From UBA7672 sp963738625 (GTDB taxonomy: Bacteria; Pseudomonadota; Alphaproteobacteria; Caulobacterales; Hyphomonadaceae), in NCBI GenBank assembly GCA_963738625.1, contig CAVTXH010000017.1, positions 124,001-188,000 of the forward strand: a stretch of DNA of 64,000 nt. The letters run 5' to 3'. A program made the position numbers and the translations under genes. This document shows, one piece after another, positions 34,368-43,597 of this stretch. Below the pieces are notes generated by a model that did not search any database, was not told the DNA's origin, and saw only the letters and a list, made by a program, of their open reading frames with translations. How positions within the stretch are numbered: the stretch's first letter is position 1; each line of letters starts with the position of its first letter.

Positions 34368-36575
34368 ATGTTCAGGTCGGTTGGAACTTTTGCGAAGGAC
34401 ACCAGGGGCGCATTCGCCATGCAGTTCGCGCTGATGGCTGTGCCGCTGACGATTTGCACCGGCCTGTCGATTGATGGCGGCCGCGCGTTCCTTGCGCGCT
34501 ATGAGCTGGCTTCGGCCCTCGACGCCGCGGCGCTCGCGATCGGCTCCACGACCGATGAAGCATCCGACCTCAACCTGGTCGCTTACAAGTTCGTCAACGC
34601 CAACTTCCATGGCGAGCACAACGGGCCAATCTCCCTGGAAATGGAAGATCTCGGCGACGAGGAAGAAACGCTCATCCTCAAGGGTGAAGTGACTATCAAC
34701 ACGTACTTCATGCCGCTCGTCGGGCAGCCGACCGTGACGGTGTCGGCGGAAAGCGAAGTGAAGCGCGGCGGCAACAACGTCGAAGTGACGCTCGCGCTCG
34801 ACGTCACCGGGTCCATGGGCGACGACAGCGATCCCAACTCGCGCATTTCGACGCTGCGCGCGGCGGCCGTGGATCTGGTTGACACGGTTGTCAGCGACGT
34901 GCAGCCGCCCGAAGCGCCGTTCTATTCTCGCATCGCCATCGTTCCCTGGGCAAACAACGTCAACGTCGGCAGCCTTGCAGACAGCATCCGCGGGACCGTG
35001 ATCCCTGCAGCCACAGTCACGGCGGCAAGCTGGAAAAAGGAGGCGGCGGTCAGCTCGGTCAGCGCAACCTGGCGCACCGGTTCGGAATTCACCGTCTCGA
35101 CAATCTCGAAAGTGTCCGGCCGCGTGCGGATAACCGTGACCGGCACGCCTACTGCGCTCGCCGAAGGTGATGTGGTCGGCCTCTACACACCGGCATCCGG
35201 TTCGGCCAACGGCAGCTACGCGTCGTACAGGAACAGGGCCTACAAGGTCGTCAACCGGTCTGGCACGACGACGGTGACCTTCGATCTTCAGGACACCAGC
35301 GGCGTCTATATTACGCCGCCCAGCGGCAGCACCAACGGCACCAGCTGGCGCGTACAGGAATGCCTCAACGCGCTCTGCCAGATGCGCCTGTCCAGCAGTG
35401 GGTCGAACAACCTGTCCGGCGACGACTGGGTTCATCTCACCGGCTTCGGCGCGCCCTACAGCACGCTCAACAACGCGGCTGGCAGCCCGTGGCAGGTGGC
35501 AGACTCACCCACCGCGCCGACGTCCACTGTGGCGTTCCTCACCGCCGTCGGGCCGACGCTCGGCAGCCCCAACTCCACCACTACCGCCGCCACCGGCGGC
35601 ACGATCCAGGAGTGCTTTACCGACACATGCGAAGTGAAGGTCACAGCCGCCGATCACGGTCTGACCGCCAATGGCCAGTATGTTCAAGTCACCAGCATGC
35701 CGAGCGGATGGACCGGCCTGAACAATTCGAGCAACGCATCCCACCAGATTGAATCCCTGTCTGGCGACAACTTCATCCTCTCGGGTTCCATCGGCCCCAG
35801 CTACACGAGCAACTACACCGGCACGGCGGGCAGGGCCCAGTGCCTTCAACAGGGGTGCGCGAAGTATCGCTTCACCAATATCGCGAGCACGCCAGCAGTT
35901 GTGATCCGGCCGATCTCCACGTGCGTCAGCGAACGCGTTGGAGCGCATCTGTATGACGATGCGGCGCCTAGCACCACATTTGTTGGCCGCGACTATGCGG
36001 GCACGGGGGGGAATATCTACTGTGAAGCTGCGAACGACATAGTTCCGCTGACGTCCGACAAGACCGTGCTCAACGCCAAACTCAACAAGACCGGCGGTAT
36101 GCAGCTCGCCGGCTCGACCGCCGGCCAGATGGGCGCCGCCTGGGGCTGGTATATGGTCGCGCCGGACTGGGGCTATCTGTGGCCCGATGCTGACAGCGCG
36201 CCGGGTCCCTACGAGCAGACAGACCTCAAGAAGGTCGTCGTGCTGATGACGGACGGCGAGTTCAACACCGCCCACTGCAACGGCGTCGTGTCGGAGAATT
36301 ACGGCGTCAGCAACACCAGCGACCGCATAAACTGCGACGCCACCAACGGCGATCCCTTCACCCAGGCGAGCAACCTCTGCACCAACATGAAAGATGAGGG
36401 CATCATCGTCTATACGGTCGGCTTCGAAGTCGGCGCCGGCAGCGGAGCGGACACGTTCCTCAACGCGTGCGCCACCGACGACGATCACTACTATCTCGCC
36501 GACAACTCGACCGAGTTGAAGAAGGCCTTCAAGCAGATCGCCACGTCCATCTCGATGCTGCGTATCGCCAGGTAG
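34368..36575 (+). CDS. TadG-like pilus protein with a split vWA domain and beta-rich insert
   Basis: A 735-residue protein. The N-terminus has the Tad lead and membrane segment (TRGAFAMQFALMAVPLTICT, GLSIDGGRAFLARYELASAL). The vWA domain begins with LALDVTGSMGDDSD (metal site D145-x-T147-x-S149) and resumes only at KKVVVLMTDGEFN (D629). The roughly 300 residues between hold Ser/Thr/Gly-rich beta modules with short Cys pairs (ECLNALCQ, ECFTDTCE, CLQQGC) and a repeat like the FCCH/phage-tail type (DHGLTANGQYVQVTSMPSGW). TadG proteins anchor or tip Tad pili. Confidence 0.85.
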   Translation: MFRSVGTFAKDTRGAFAMQFALMAVPLTICTGLSIDGGRAFLARYELASALDAAALAIGSTTDEASDLNLVAYKFVNANFHGEHNGPISLEMEDLGDEEETLILKGEVTINTYFMPLVGQPTVTVSAESEVKRGGNNVEVTLALDVTGSMGDDSDPNSRISTLRAAAVDLVDTVVSDVQPPEAPFYSRIAIVPWANNVNVGSLADSIRGTVIPAATVTAASWKKEAAVSSVSATWRTGSEFTVSTISKVSGRVRITVTGTPTALAEGDVVGLYTPASGSANGSYASYRNRAYKVVNRSGTTTVTFDLQDTSGVYITPPSGSTNGTSWRVQECLNALCQMRLSSSGSNNLSGDDWVHLTGFGAPYSTLNNAAGSPWQVADSPTAPTSTVAFLTAVGPTLGSPNSTTTAATGGTIQECFTDTCEVKVTAADHGLTANGQYVQVTSMPSGWTGLNNSSNASHQIESLSGDNFILSGSIGPSYTSNYTGTAGRAQCLQQGCAKYRFTNIASTPAVVIRPISTCVSERVGAHLYDDAAPSTTFVGRDYAGTGGNIYCEAANDIVPLTSDKTVLNAKLNKTGGMQLAGSTAGQMGAAWGWYMVAPDWGYLWPDADSAPGPYEQTDLKKVVVLMTDGEFNTAHCNGVVSENYGVSNTSDRINCDATNGDPFTQASNLCTNMKDEGIIVYTVGFEVGAGSGADTFLNACATDDDHYYLADNSTELKKAFKQIATSISMLRIAR

Positions 36576-36611
36576 CGACACAGCAGACCTGCAACACGCG
36601 GCTCGCTGGCC

Positions 36612-37655
36612 TTACTGGTCGGCGAGCCGCAGTCGTTCCGAGACGGCGCGTGCGGCGGGCGAGTCCATCGCGTTGAGCTCCCCGAAGCGCTTCAGCGCCA
36701 GGCGCCATAGCCATTTGGCGTTGCTGGTGCGGCCGGCTGCGGCGGCGTGATCGCCGGCGAGGCCGGTGAGTTCAGCCAATGCCTGGCCCTGCGCCTTTTC
36801 GCGCTCTTCGGTGAGTAGCTTGTCGGCTTCCGCGAGGCGGCCTTCGGCGATGGCGGCGCGGATGGCGGCGTAGGCGCCTCCGGCTGCGGCTGCGGCGCCG
36901 CCAGCGGCTGTGGGCGCCGGGGCCTGCACCGTCATGACGGGCGCCGGCGGCGGCTCCGCCGGGCGCGGGATGGGCGTCAGCGTCGCCATTGACGGGAAGG
37001 GCGTATCCCCCGCCGGCGGCGGCGCCGAGGTCGCAACCGGCTTCAGCGCGGGGGGCGCCCGCATCGGCGTGGTCAGCGCCAGTTCCGGCATCGCAGGCCC
37101 AGACTCCAGTGTTTTTGGCTCAGGCGTCTTTGGCTCAGGCGTCTTTGGCTCAGGCGGTTTCGGCGCCGCCGTCGCCAGCGGCGCCGTGCGCGTCTCCATC
37201 GCAGTCGCGCGCGGCGTCTCCGTCACAGCGACGCGCGGCGCGGCGCCGCGGGGTGCGGCGGGCGCAGGCTCCGGCGCGAACAGCAGGTCCGCTTCGGGGG
37301 GGTGAGGCGGCTGCGCCGGCGTAGGTACCGGCGGCAAGTCCCCAGACCGCCAGTCCCGGTCCGCCGCCCGGCTGCGTTCGGCATAAAAGGCGTCGGCGGC
37401 GGCAAGCGCTTCCCGGCGGCGTTCGGCCTCGGCGGCGGCTTGTGCGGCGCGTTTGGGGCGGGGCATCACGGCGCTCGCCAGGAACACGACGCCGGCGGTC
37501 ACCCCCGCAACTCCAGCTACCAGCAACCACGGGGCCCCGGCCGGATCCGGCGGGAACAGCGACAGCGCACGCGCGCGCTCGGTCCAGGCGAGGAAGCCCC
37601 CGCCGCCGGCCAGAACTGCGCCGATGAGGAAATGAACGATACGAACCAACAGCAT
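36612..37655 (-). CDS. Proline/alanine-rich membrane protein, unknown function
   Basis: A 347-residue protein starting at ATG 37655. Two membrane helices (VRIVHFLIGAVLAGGGGFLA and LLVAGVAGVTAGVVFLASAV, residues 4-60) are followed by an Ala/Glu-rich helix. A long Pro/Ala/Thr linker (about 100-250) holds a threefold PEPKT repeat, with a matching 15-base DNA repeat near 37120-37155. A C-terminal helical domain (AAIRAAIAEGRLAEADKLLT) resembles a TPR. An upstream in-frame extension is unlikely to be coding. No family recognised. Confidence 0.65.
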   Translation of the reverse strand: MLLVRIVHFLIGAVLAGGGGFLAWTERARALSLFPPDPAGAPWLLVAGVAGVTAGVVFLASAVMPRPKRAAQAAAEAERRREALAAADAFYAERSRAADRDWRSGDLPPVPTPAQPPHPPEADLLFAPEPAPAAPRGAAPRVAVTETPRATAMETRTAPLATAAPKPPEPKTPEPKTPEPKTLESGPAMPELALTTPMRAPPALKPVATSAPPPAGDTPFPSMATLTPIPRPAEPPPAPVMTVQAPAPTAAGGAAAAAGGAYAAIRAAIAEGRLAEADKLLTEEREKAQGQALAELTGLAGDHAAAAGRTSNAKWLWRLALKRFGELNAMDSPAARAVSERLRLADQ

Positions 37656-37890
37656 CCCGTCACCCCAAGACCAGGTCGCGCCTGTCGCCAGCGTCATGCC
37701 CAGGTCCGCCCTACGATTAGCCCCTTCCTTGCGCGCCCGAAACCTCAAACACGCAGCAGGCGCAGTGCAGCGGCGCCACAGGGCTCCAGCCCAGGTTCGG
37801 TGGAAACCGTCAGAATTGACGGATCGCATTTGACGCAGCCGCCGGGCAGGGCTTACCGATTCCGCAAAACATAAGTTGGGAGAGACGACC

Positions 37891-39552
37891 ATGACCCGCC
37901 TCGATCGCCGCACGCTCCTGATGACCGGCCTCGCCGGCGGCCTTGCCGCCTGCACGTCCGTCTCGCCGGCCTCCGCCGGCCCACCGGTCGTCACGACGTC
38001 AGCCGGCAAGGTGCAGGGCCTGGTCGACGGCGGCGTCTGCGTCTTCAAGGGCATTCCCTATGGCGCATCGACCGGCGGGCAGAACCGCTTCCGCGCGCCC
38101 AAACCGCCCGCGCCATGGACCGGCGTGAAGGAGACCATCGCCTACGGTCCGCCGACGCCGCAGGGCGCGCCTTCCACCGCGCCGCCGCCAGCGCCGCGCC
38201 CGGCAGGCTCGCCCCCGCCGCTGATCAACAACGCCCCCTCGGGCAAGCAGTCCGAAGACTGCCTTGTCCTCAATGTGTGGACGCCGGCGACGGACAATGC
38301 CAAGCGCCCTGTCCTCGTCTGGCTGCACGGCGGCGGCTTCTCGGCGGGCTCGGGCTCGTCGGCCTGGTATGACGGCGTGCGCGTCGCCTCGAAACAGGAT
38401 GTGGTGGTCGTCACGATCAACCACCGCCTCAACGCGTTCGGCTATCTCTATCTCGGCGATCTTGGCGGCGGCGAATTCAAGGACGCGGCCAGCGTCGGCA
38501 TGCTCGACTGCGTGCTCGCCCTGCAATGGGTGAAGGACAATATCGAGAGCTTCGGCGGCGATCCCAAGCGCGTGCTGATCTATGGCGAGAGCGGCGGCGG
38601 CCGGAAGACGTCTTCGATGATGGCGATGGTCCCGGCGCAGGGCCTGTTCCATCGCTGCGTCGTTCAGTCGGGCTCGCAGCTGCGGCTCGATATGCCGGCA
38701 GTCGGCATGGAGCGCACGGAGAAGCTGCTCAAGGCGCTCAACATCCCGAAGACCGACCTGTCGAGGCTATGGACGGTGAGCCAGGACGAGATCCTCGCCG
38801 CCATGCCCGGCGCGGTCGCCGGGTCGGGCCAGTTCCGGCCGGTGATCGGCTCGCCGTCCTTCCCGGCGCACCCCTTCGATCCGGCGGCGCCTGCGATGTC
38901 GGCCAAAGTGCCGATGATCGTAGGTTCGAACCGAACGGAGGCGTCGGTCTTCCTTGGCGGCAACCCGAATATCATCAATCTCGACGAAGCCTCGTTGCAG
39001 CAGCGCGTGCAGGCGCTGGTCCCCGCAGGCGAGGGCGCCTCGACCATCGACATGTATCGCCGCCTCTACCCGCAGGCGAAGCGCGACGAGATTCTCTACA
39101 TGGCCTCGACCGACTGTGGCTATTTCCTTGACACGACCATTCTTGCGGGCCGCAAGGCCGACCAGAACGCGGCCCCCGTGTGGGTCTACCAATTCTATCG
39201 CGCGACTCCGCTGGAGGGCGGGCGCTATCACACGCCGCACGCCTCCGAGATTCCGTTCGTGTTCGACACGCTGTCGCGCGCGACCTCGATCGGCGGCGAG
39301 CCTACCGCCAATGCGCAGAACCTAGCCGACCGCATGAGCGCGGCGTGGGCGAGCTTCGCGCGCAATGGCGATCCGAATGGCGGCAAGACGCCGAACTGGC
39401 CGAAATACTCCTCGGCGAAGCGCGAGACGATGGTGTGGGACGAAACGCCCGCCGGGCCGCGCGTCGAGAACGATCCTCGGTCCGAGCAGAGAAAGCGTAT
39501 GCTGTCCTACGGCTCGCAGCAGTATGGCGAGCGGGAAACCGGGCCGACCTGA
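37891..39552 (+). CDS. Tat-exported type-B carboxylesterase, probable lipoprotein
   Basis: A 553-residue carboxylesterase. ATG 37891 is chosen over an in-frame TTG at 37876 because GGGAGAG precedes it and it starts the export signal. The signal has a twin-arginine motif (LDRRTLLMTGLAG) and a lipobox-like LAAC. Oxyanion loop WLHGGGFSAGSGS, nucleophile Ser234 in YGESGGGRK, and His in HTPHASEIPFVFDT are present. It is a paralogue of the esterase at 17859 but is longer and exported differently. Confidence 0.9.
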   Translation: MTRLDRRTLLMTGLAGGLAACTSVSPASAGPPVVTTSAGKVQGLVDGGVCVFKGIPYGASTGGQNRFRAPKPPAPWTGVKETIAYGPPTPQGAPSTAPPPAPRPAGSPPPLINNAPSGKQSEDCLVLNVWTPATDNAKRPVLVWLHGGGFSAGSGSSAWYDGVRVASKQDVVVVTINHRLNAFGYLYLGDLGGGEFKDAASVGMLDCVLALQWVKDNIESFGGDPKRVLIYGESGGGRKTSSMMAMVPAQGLFHRCVVQSGSQLRLDMPAVGMERTEKLLKALNIPKTDLSRLWTVSQDEILAAMPGAVAGSGQFRPVIGSPSFPAHPFDPAAPAMSAKVPMIVGSNRTEASVFLGGNPNIINLDEASLQQRVQALVPAGEGASTIDMYRRLYPQAKRDEILYMASTDCGYFLDTTILAGRKADQNAAPVWVYQFYRATPLEGGRYHTPHASEIPFVFDTLSRATSIGGEPTANAQNLADRMSAAWASFARNGDPNGGKTPNWPKYSSAKRETMVWDETPAGPRVENDPRSEQRKRMLSYGSQQYGERETGPT

Positions 39553-40005
39553 AGCCCGGCGGAAGCGCCTGCGCCCGCGAGGATTTTCACTGCACCCTTG
39601 ATGCAGCGTTTTCCCCGCACGCCGTAAGCGGACCAGCGTAACGACTGTTATCGCCTGAAATCACGGGAAAAAATTTTCCGTGGTGTGAAGCGTGCCGCTC
39701 TATCGATGAACCGAACGGGGACCTACATCGACTGAACCCGGAGCGGCAAAAGCCGCCGCAAAAAAAGAGAAACGAAAGAGCCTCCCCATGCTGAAGAACA
39801 TTGCAATGGTCGCCCTGGTCGTAGAATTCTCGGCCATCTGCGCCGCGACCCTGTTCGTGATCGCGACCCTTTCAGGTCCCGCCACGATCAACTTCGTCTG
39901 AAACGCCAACCCACAAGCTAGCAGCCCCAAAGAAGGGCGAGGGCATCGGCGGCGCCAAGTCTCCCCTGTGGAGCTCGCGCCGACGGGCTCAAAAGGAAAA
40001 TTGCG
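39553..40005. other. Intergenic region with hairpins and one small ORF
   Basis: Between the esterase and the TPR gene. A near-perfect hairpin around 39662-39686 (CACGGGAAAAAATTTTCCGTG) could end the esterase transcript. GCGGCAAAAGCCGC at about 39744-39757 is a tetraloop hairpin in the leader of a 37-codon ORF (39788-39901). An A-rich, purine-rich run follows it. Nothing else recognisable. Confidence 0.5.
39788..39901 (+). CDS. Putative 37-residue single-pass membrane peptide
   Basis: ATG 39788 to TGA 39901 encodes MLKNIAMVALVVEFSAICAA then TLFVIATLSGPATINFV, almost entirely one hydrophobic helix after a Lys. The leader is purine-rich (GAGAAACGAAAGAG) and preceded by a tetraloop hairpin. The next gene (40006) starts 104 bases later. 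Size, hydrophobicity and leader suggest a real small membrane protein, but such short ORFs can occur by chance. Confidence 0.45.
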   Translation: MLKNIAMVALVVEFSAICAATLFVIATLSGPATINFV

Positions 40006-41361
40006 ATGACCAAGGACATTTACGGCAACTCCCTCTCCACCTCCTCGCGTCAGGCCGCCGAAAAATTCGGCGAGGCCCAGCGCCAGATCCGCACCTATCA
40101 TGGCGATCCGATCGCCACGCTCGACCAGGCCGTCGAACTCGATCCGAAGTTCGCACTGGCATGGACGACACGCGCGATCGTGCTCGCCCAGCTCACGGAC
40201 CGCCTCTACGCCGACGAGATCCAGCGCAGCCTGACGGCGGCTGCAGCCTCGCCGATGAACGATGGCGAGCGTGGCCATTTCGCGGCGGCCGTCGCCTGGG
40301 CGGAAGGCCGCTTCCAAGAGGGCACGGCCATCTTCGGCCGTATCGCCCAGGAAAATCCGCGCGACGTGCTCGCGCTGCAGAACGGGCATGTCGGCTGTTT
40401 CTTCACCGGCCGGCAGTTCGACCTGCGCGACTGGCCGCTGCAGGCGATCCGCGCGCATCGCCATGGCGACGAGGCCTGGCACGCCATTCTCGGCATGGCC
40501 GCCTTCGGCCTTGAAGAGTGCGGCGACTATGTGCGGGCCGAAGCGATGGGCATGGAGGCGATCGAATCCGAACCTAACGACGCTTGGGCTGCTCATGCCG
40601 TCGCGCACGTGCATGAAATGCGCGGCGATGTGGAGGAAGGCAGGGGCTGGCTTGAGGGAACGGTTGACGGCTGGTCCACCGATTGCGGCTTTGCCTATCA
40701 CAACTGGTGGCACCTCGCCCTGCTGCATCTCGACATGCAGGACCACAAGGCGGCGCTGAAGCTCTATGACGAGCGGGTGCGGCCGAAGGACGACGCCAAC
40801 GTCATCCTCGAAATGGTCGACGCCTCGGCCCTGCTGTGGCGGCTGCATCTGGACGGCGTCGACACCGGCGACCGTTTCGCACGCCTTGCCCGCGCCTGGG
40901 AGCGGACGGTCGACGATGGCGTCTACGCCTTCAACGACCTGCACGCCATCATGGCCTTCCTCGGCGCCGGCCGCACGCGGGACGCCGATCGCATGCTCGA
41001 CACGCTGCGGCGTGCAGCGCATGGCGAGGGCGACAACGCCCGGATGTCGCGTGAAGTCGGACTGCCCGCCGCGGAGGCCTTCGTCGCTTTCTCGGCCGGC
41101 CGTCATGCGGAGGCGACTGAAAAGCTCACCTCCGTGCGGGGACTGGCCCAGCGCTTTGGCGGAAGTCACGCCCAGCGCGACGTGCTTGCGCTCACCGCGC
41201 TGCATGCGGCTATGAAGGCCGGAATGAAGTCGACGGCGGAGGCGCTTGCCTCCGAGCGCGTGATGATGAAGCCGCACAGCCCGTGGGCTGCGCGCCTGTC
41301 GCGTCAGGCGAGGAATGTCGGCGCCGGTCAGACATCAAGTCAGACGGCGGCCGCGACGTAG
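40006..41361 (+). CDS. TTC38-like tetratricopeptide protein
   Basis: A 451-residue cytoplasmic protein like eukaryotic TTC38 and its bacterial relatives. TPR-like units run through it: ATLDQAVELDPKFALAWTTR, DAWAAHAVAHVHEMRGDVEE, then FAYHNWWHLALLHLDMQDHK with the family-specific HNWWHLAL, and VYAFNDLHAIMAFLGAGRTR. The function of this family is unknown. No signal peptide. A hairpin terminator follows at 41435-41490. Confidence 0.8.
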   Translation: MTKDIYGNSLSTSSRQAAEKFGEAQRQIRTYHGDPIATLDQAVELDPKFALAWTTRAIVLAQLTDRLYADEIQRSLTAAAASPMNDGERGHFAAAVAWAEGRFQEGTAIFGRIAQENPRDVLALQNGHVGCFFTGRQFDLRDWPLQAIRAHRHGDEAWHAILGMAAFGLEECGDYVRAEAMGMEAIESEPNDAWAAHAVAHVHEMRGDVEEGRGWLEGTVDGWSTDCGFAYHNWWHLALLHLDMQDHKAALKLYDERVRPKDDANVILEMVDASALLWRLHLDGVDTGDRFARLARAWERTVDDGVYAFNDLHAIMAFLGAGRTRDADRMLDTLRRAAHGEGDNARMSREVGLPAAEAFVAFSAGRHAEATEKLTSVRGLAQRFGGSHAQRDVLALTALHAAMKAGMKSTAEALASERVMMKPHSPWAARLSRQARNVGAGQTSSQTAAAT

Positions 41362-41434
41362 AAGGGCGCGCATAAACGAGGCGAGCCATGGACCACAGAG
41401 TCCCGGCAAAGTCCGCCTCGGGGGAAGAGCAAAC

Positions 41435-41490
41435 TGCCGGATGTTCGTGGAGGCTCCAGACCCACGTTCGTCCGGCATTTCCTTTTCTAG
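41435..41490. terminator. Bidirectional terminator between the TPR and ABC genes
   Basis: Arms 41435-41450 and 41462-41477 pair at 13 of 16 positions (TGCCGGA/TCCGGCA outermost), loop of 11 bases, followed on the plus strand by TTTCCTTTTC. It sits between two converging genes, so it can end both. Confidence 0.65.
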
Positions 41491-42659
41491 TCCAGGGTGC
41501 GGCGGTAGCGGAGCATCGCCAGGGCCGTCACGATGCACACGAAAACGCCGAGTGCGACATGGCTTGGCCACAGCGTGGCCAGGCCTTCGCCTTTGAGCAG
41601 CGCGCCGCGGACGAGGCGCAGGAAGTGCGTCACCGGGATCGCCGTGCCGATGGCCTGCGCCCATTCCGGCATGCCGCGGAAGGGGAACATGAAGCCGGAC
41701 AGCAGGATCGAAGGCAGCATGTAGAAGAACGACATCTGCATCGCCTGCAGCTGGGTGCGGGCGAGAGTGGAGATGAGGAAGCCGAGCGCCAGCGATCCGG
41801 TGATGAACATCAGGACCCCGAGGCCGAGCGCGATCCAGCCGCCTTCCATCGGCACCTGAAAGAGGATCGCGGCCATGATGAGGATCACCGCCGTCTGCAT
41901 CAGGCCGACCATCACGTAGGGCGCGAGCTTGCCGACCATCACCTCGATAGGTTGGGCCGGCGTCGCAAGAAGCGATTCCATTGTGCCGCGCTCCGTCTCG
42001 CGGGTGACCGAAAGCGCCGTCATCATCACCAAGGTCATGGAGAGGATGACGCCGAGAAGACCGGGGACGATGTTGTAGGCGGTGATGCTCTCGGGGTTGT
42101 AGCGGCGGTGGACGACGACCTCGAACGGCGCCTTCTGCGGGGCCCGGGCCGCCATGCCGCCCTTAAGGTCGTGGTTCAACGCGTACATCGGCAGGGCGCT
42201 GGCGGCCGAGACGGCGGCGCCGGTGGCGGCGGGATCCGTTGCGTCCGCTTCGAGAAGTATCTGCGGCTTGTCGCCACGGGCGACGCGGCGGGTGAAGTCG
42301 CCGGGGATGGTGAGCGCGAACTGGACGTCGCCGCGGCGGAGCAGCTGGTCCATCTCCTCGACGGACCGGGCCTCGTAAGTGATGTCGAAGAACTGGGTGT
42401 TGACCAGCGCGGCCAGCGTCGAGCGGGCGAACTGGGAATCGTCCTGCACCAGCACGGCGGTAGGCAGATGGCGCGGTTCGTTGTTGATCGCATAGCCGAA
42501 CAGCAGGAGCTGCACGATCGGGATCATCAGGATCATCGCGTAGGTCAGCCGGTCGCGCGTCAGCTGCACGAACTCCTTGGCCAGCACGGCGAGAATGCGG
42601 GTCGCCCCGAAATTCTTCGGCGGCGTACGGGAGACTTCGCCGCTCATCATCGCGCTCAT
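41487..42659 (-). CDS. ABC-2 type export permease (YhhJ/YbhS-like)
   Basis: A 390-residue ABC-2 permease. ATG 42659 overlaps the stop of the ATPase gene; the longer open frame upstream lies inside the ATPase gene. The N-terminal helix (LTYAMILMIPIVQLLLFGYA) and large periplasmic domain (DDSQFARSTLAALVNTQFFD) are followed by five helices near the C-terminus, including VMMTALSVTRETERGTMESL, LLATPAQPIEVMVGK and PFRGMPEWAQAIGTAIPVTH. Last gene of the tetR-HlyD-ATPase-permease operon. Confidence 0.92.
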   Translation of the reverse strand: MSAMMSGEVSRTPPKNFGATRILAVLAKEFVQLTRDRLTYAMILMIPIVQLLLFGYAINNEPRHLPTAVLVQDDSQFARSTLAALVNTQFFDITYEARSVEEMDQLLRRGDVQFALTIPGDFTRRVARGDKPQILLEADATDPAATGAAVSAASALPMYALNHDLKGGMAARAPQKAPFEVVVHRRYNPESITAYNIVPGLLGVILSMTLVMMTALSVTRETERGTMESLLATPAQPIEVMVGKLAPYVMVGLMQTAVILIMAAILFQVPMEGGWIALGLGVLMFITGSLALGFLISTLARTQLQAMQMSFFYMLPSILLSGFMFPFRGMPEWAQAIGTAIPVTHFLRLVRGALLKGEGLATLWPSHVALGVFVCIVTALAMLRYRRTLD

Positions 42660-43597
42660 CGGAAATTGTCCTCCGACTGCGACATCAGGTGGATAAAGGC
42701 GTCCTCCAGCGTAGGCTGTGTCCGCGTCCAGGTGAACGGTTCGCGGCGATAGGGCGCCAGCGCCTGATCGAGCTTCTGCTCGTCCCTGCCGGAGACGTGC
42801 AGCGTGACGCCGAACGGCGCGGCGGCGTCGACGCCCGGGCGCCTCGACAGTTCGAGCGACAGGCGGTCGACGCCGGGGCCTTCGCCTTCCCACGTGACCA
42901 GCCCGACGCCGGCGAGGATTTCCTCGGCCGTGCCGCGCGCGATCAGCTTGCCGTAGGCGATGTAGGCGATGTCGTGGCAGCGCTCGGCCTCGTCCATGTA
43001 ATGGGTCGAGACCAGGACGGTGAGGCCTTCGGCGGAAAGCGCGTGGATCTCGTCCCAGAAAGTGCGCCGCGCTTTGGGGTCGACGCCCGCTGTGGGTTCG
43101 TCGAGCAGCAGGAGCTGCGGCTCGTGCAGGGTGGAGGCAGCAAGCGCGAGGCGCTGCTTCCAGCCGCCGGAGAGTTTCCCCGCCAGCTGCGTGCGGCGCT
43201 CGTGGAGGCCGAGGCGGTCGAGGGCCTCCTTCACGCGCTCGCGCCGGCGGTCGAGGCCGTGCACCCGCGCCATGAACATCAGGTTCTCTTCGATGGTCAG
43301 GTCTTCGTAGAGCGAGAATCTCTGCGTCATGTAGCCGACGCGCAGCTTGATCTCGTCGGGCTGGCCAAGAATATCGTAGCCGAGGCATGCGCCCGAGCCT
43401 GAATCCGGCGTCAGCAGGCCGCACAGCATGCGCAGCGTCGTCGTCTTGCCCGAGCCGTTGGGGCCGAGAAAGCCGGTGATCCGGCCGCGCGGAACCTGGA
43501 TCGAGAAATCCTTCACGACATGCTTGTCGCCGAAGGATTTGTTGAGACCCTTCACGTCGATGGCGAGGTTGGCCGGGGAGGCGGCAGCCGAGCTCAT
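42656..43597 (-). CDS. ABC exporter ATP-binding protein
   Basis: A 313-residue ATPase. ATG 43597 overlaps the HlyD gene stop by four bases. Walker A GPNGSGKT (45-52), Q-loop YMTQRFSLYEDLT, signature KLSGGWKQRLALAAS, Walker B LLLLDEPTAGVDP, and H-loop VSTHYMDEAERC are all intact. The C-terminal ~80 residues are the usual drug-exporter (CcmA-like) tail. It energises the permease encoded next. Confidence 0.95.
   Translation of the reverse strand: MSSAAASPANLAIDVKGLNKSFGDKHVVKDFSIQVPRGRITGFLGPNGSGKTTTLRMLCGLLTPDSGSGACLGYDILGQPDEIKLRVGYMTQRFSLYEDLTIEENLMFMARVHGLDRRRERVKEALDRLGLHERRTQLAGKLSGGWKQRLALAASTLHEPQLLLLDEPTAGVDPKARRTFWDEIHALSAEGLTVLVSTHYMDEAERCHDIAYIAYGKLIARGTAEEILAGVGLVTWEGEGPGVDRLSLELSRRPGVDAAAPFGVTLHVSGRDEQKLDQALAPYRREPFTWTRTQPTLEDAFIHLMSQSEDNFR

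Noticed and set aside
37110..37160. CRISPR or satellite array at the PEPKT repeat
   Set aside because: Only three short in-frame units inside a Pro/Ala-rich coding linker; no spacers.
41388..42752. Plus-strand open frame opposite the ABC permease
   Set aside because: Composition (His, Arg, Glu, Asp-rich) is typical of antisense readings; it covers the terminator and has no family features.
41487..43424. A single 645-residue open frame spanning the ABC permease and part of the ATPase gene
   Set aside because: The first ~255 residues are an out-of-frame reading of the ATPase gene; permease similarity begins at ATG 42659, which overlaps the ATPase stop in the usual way.
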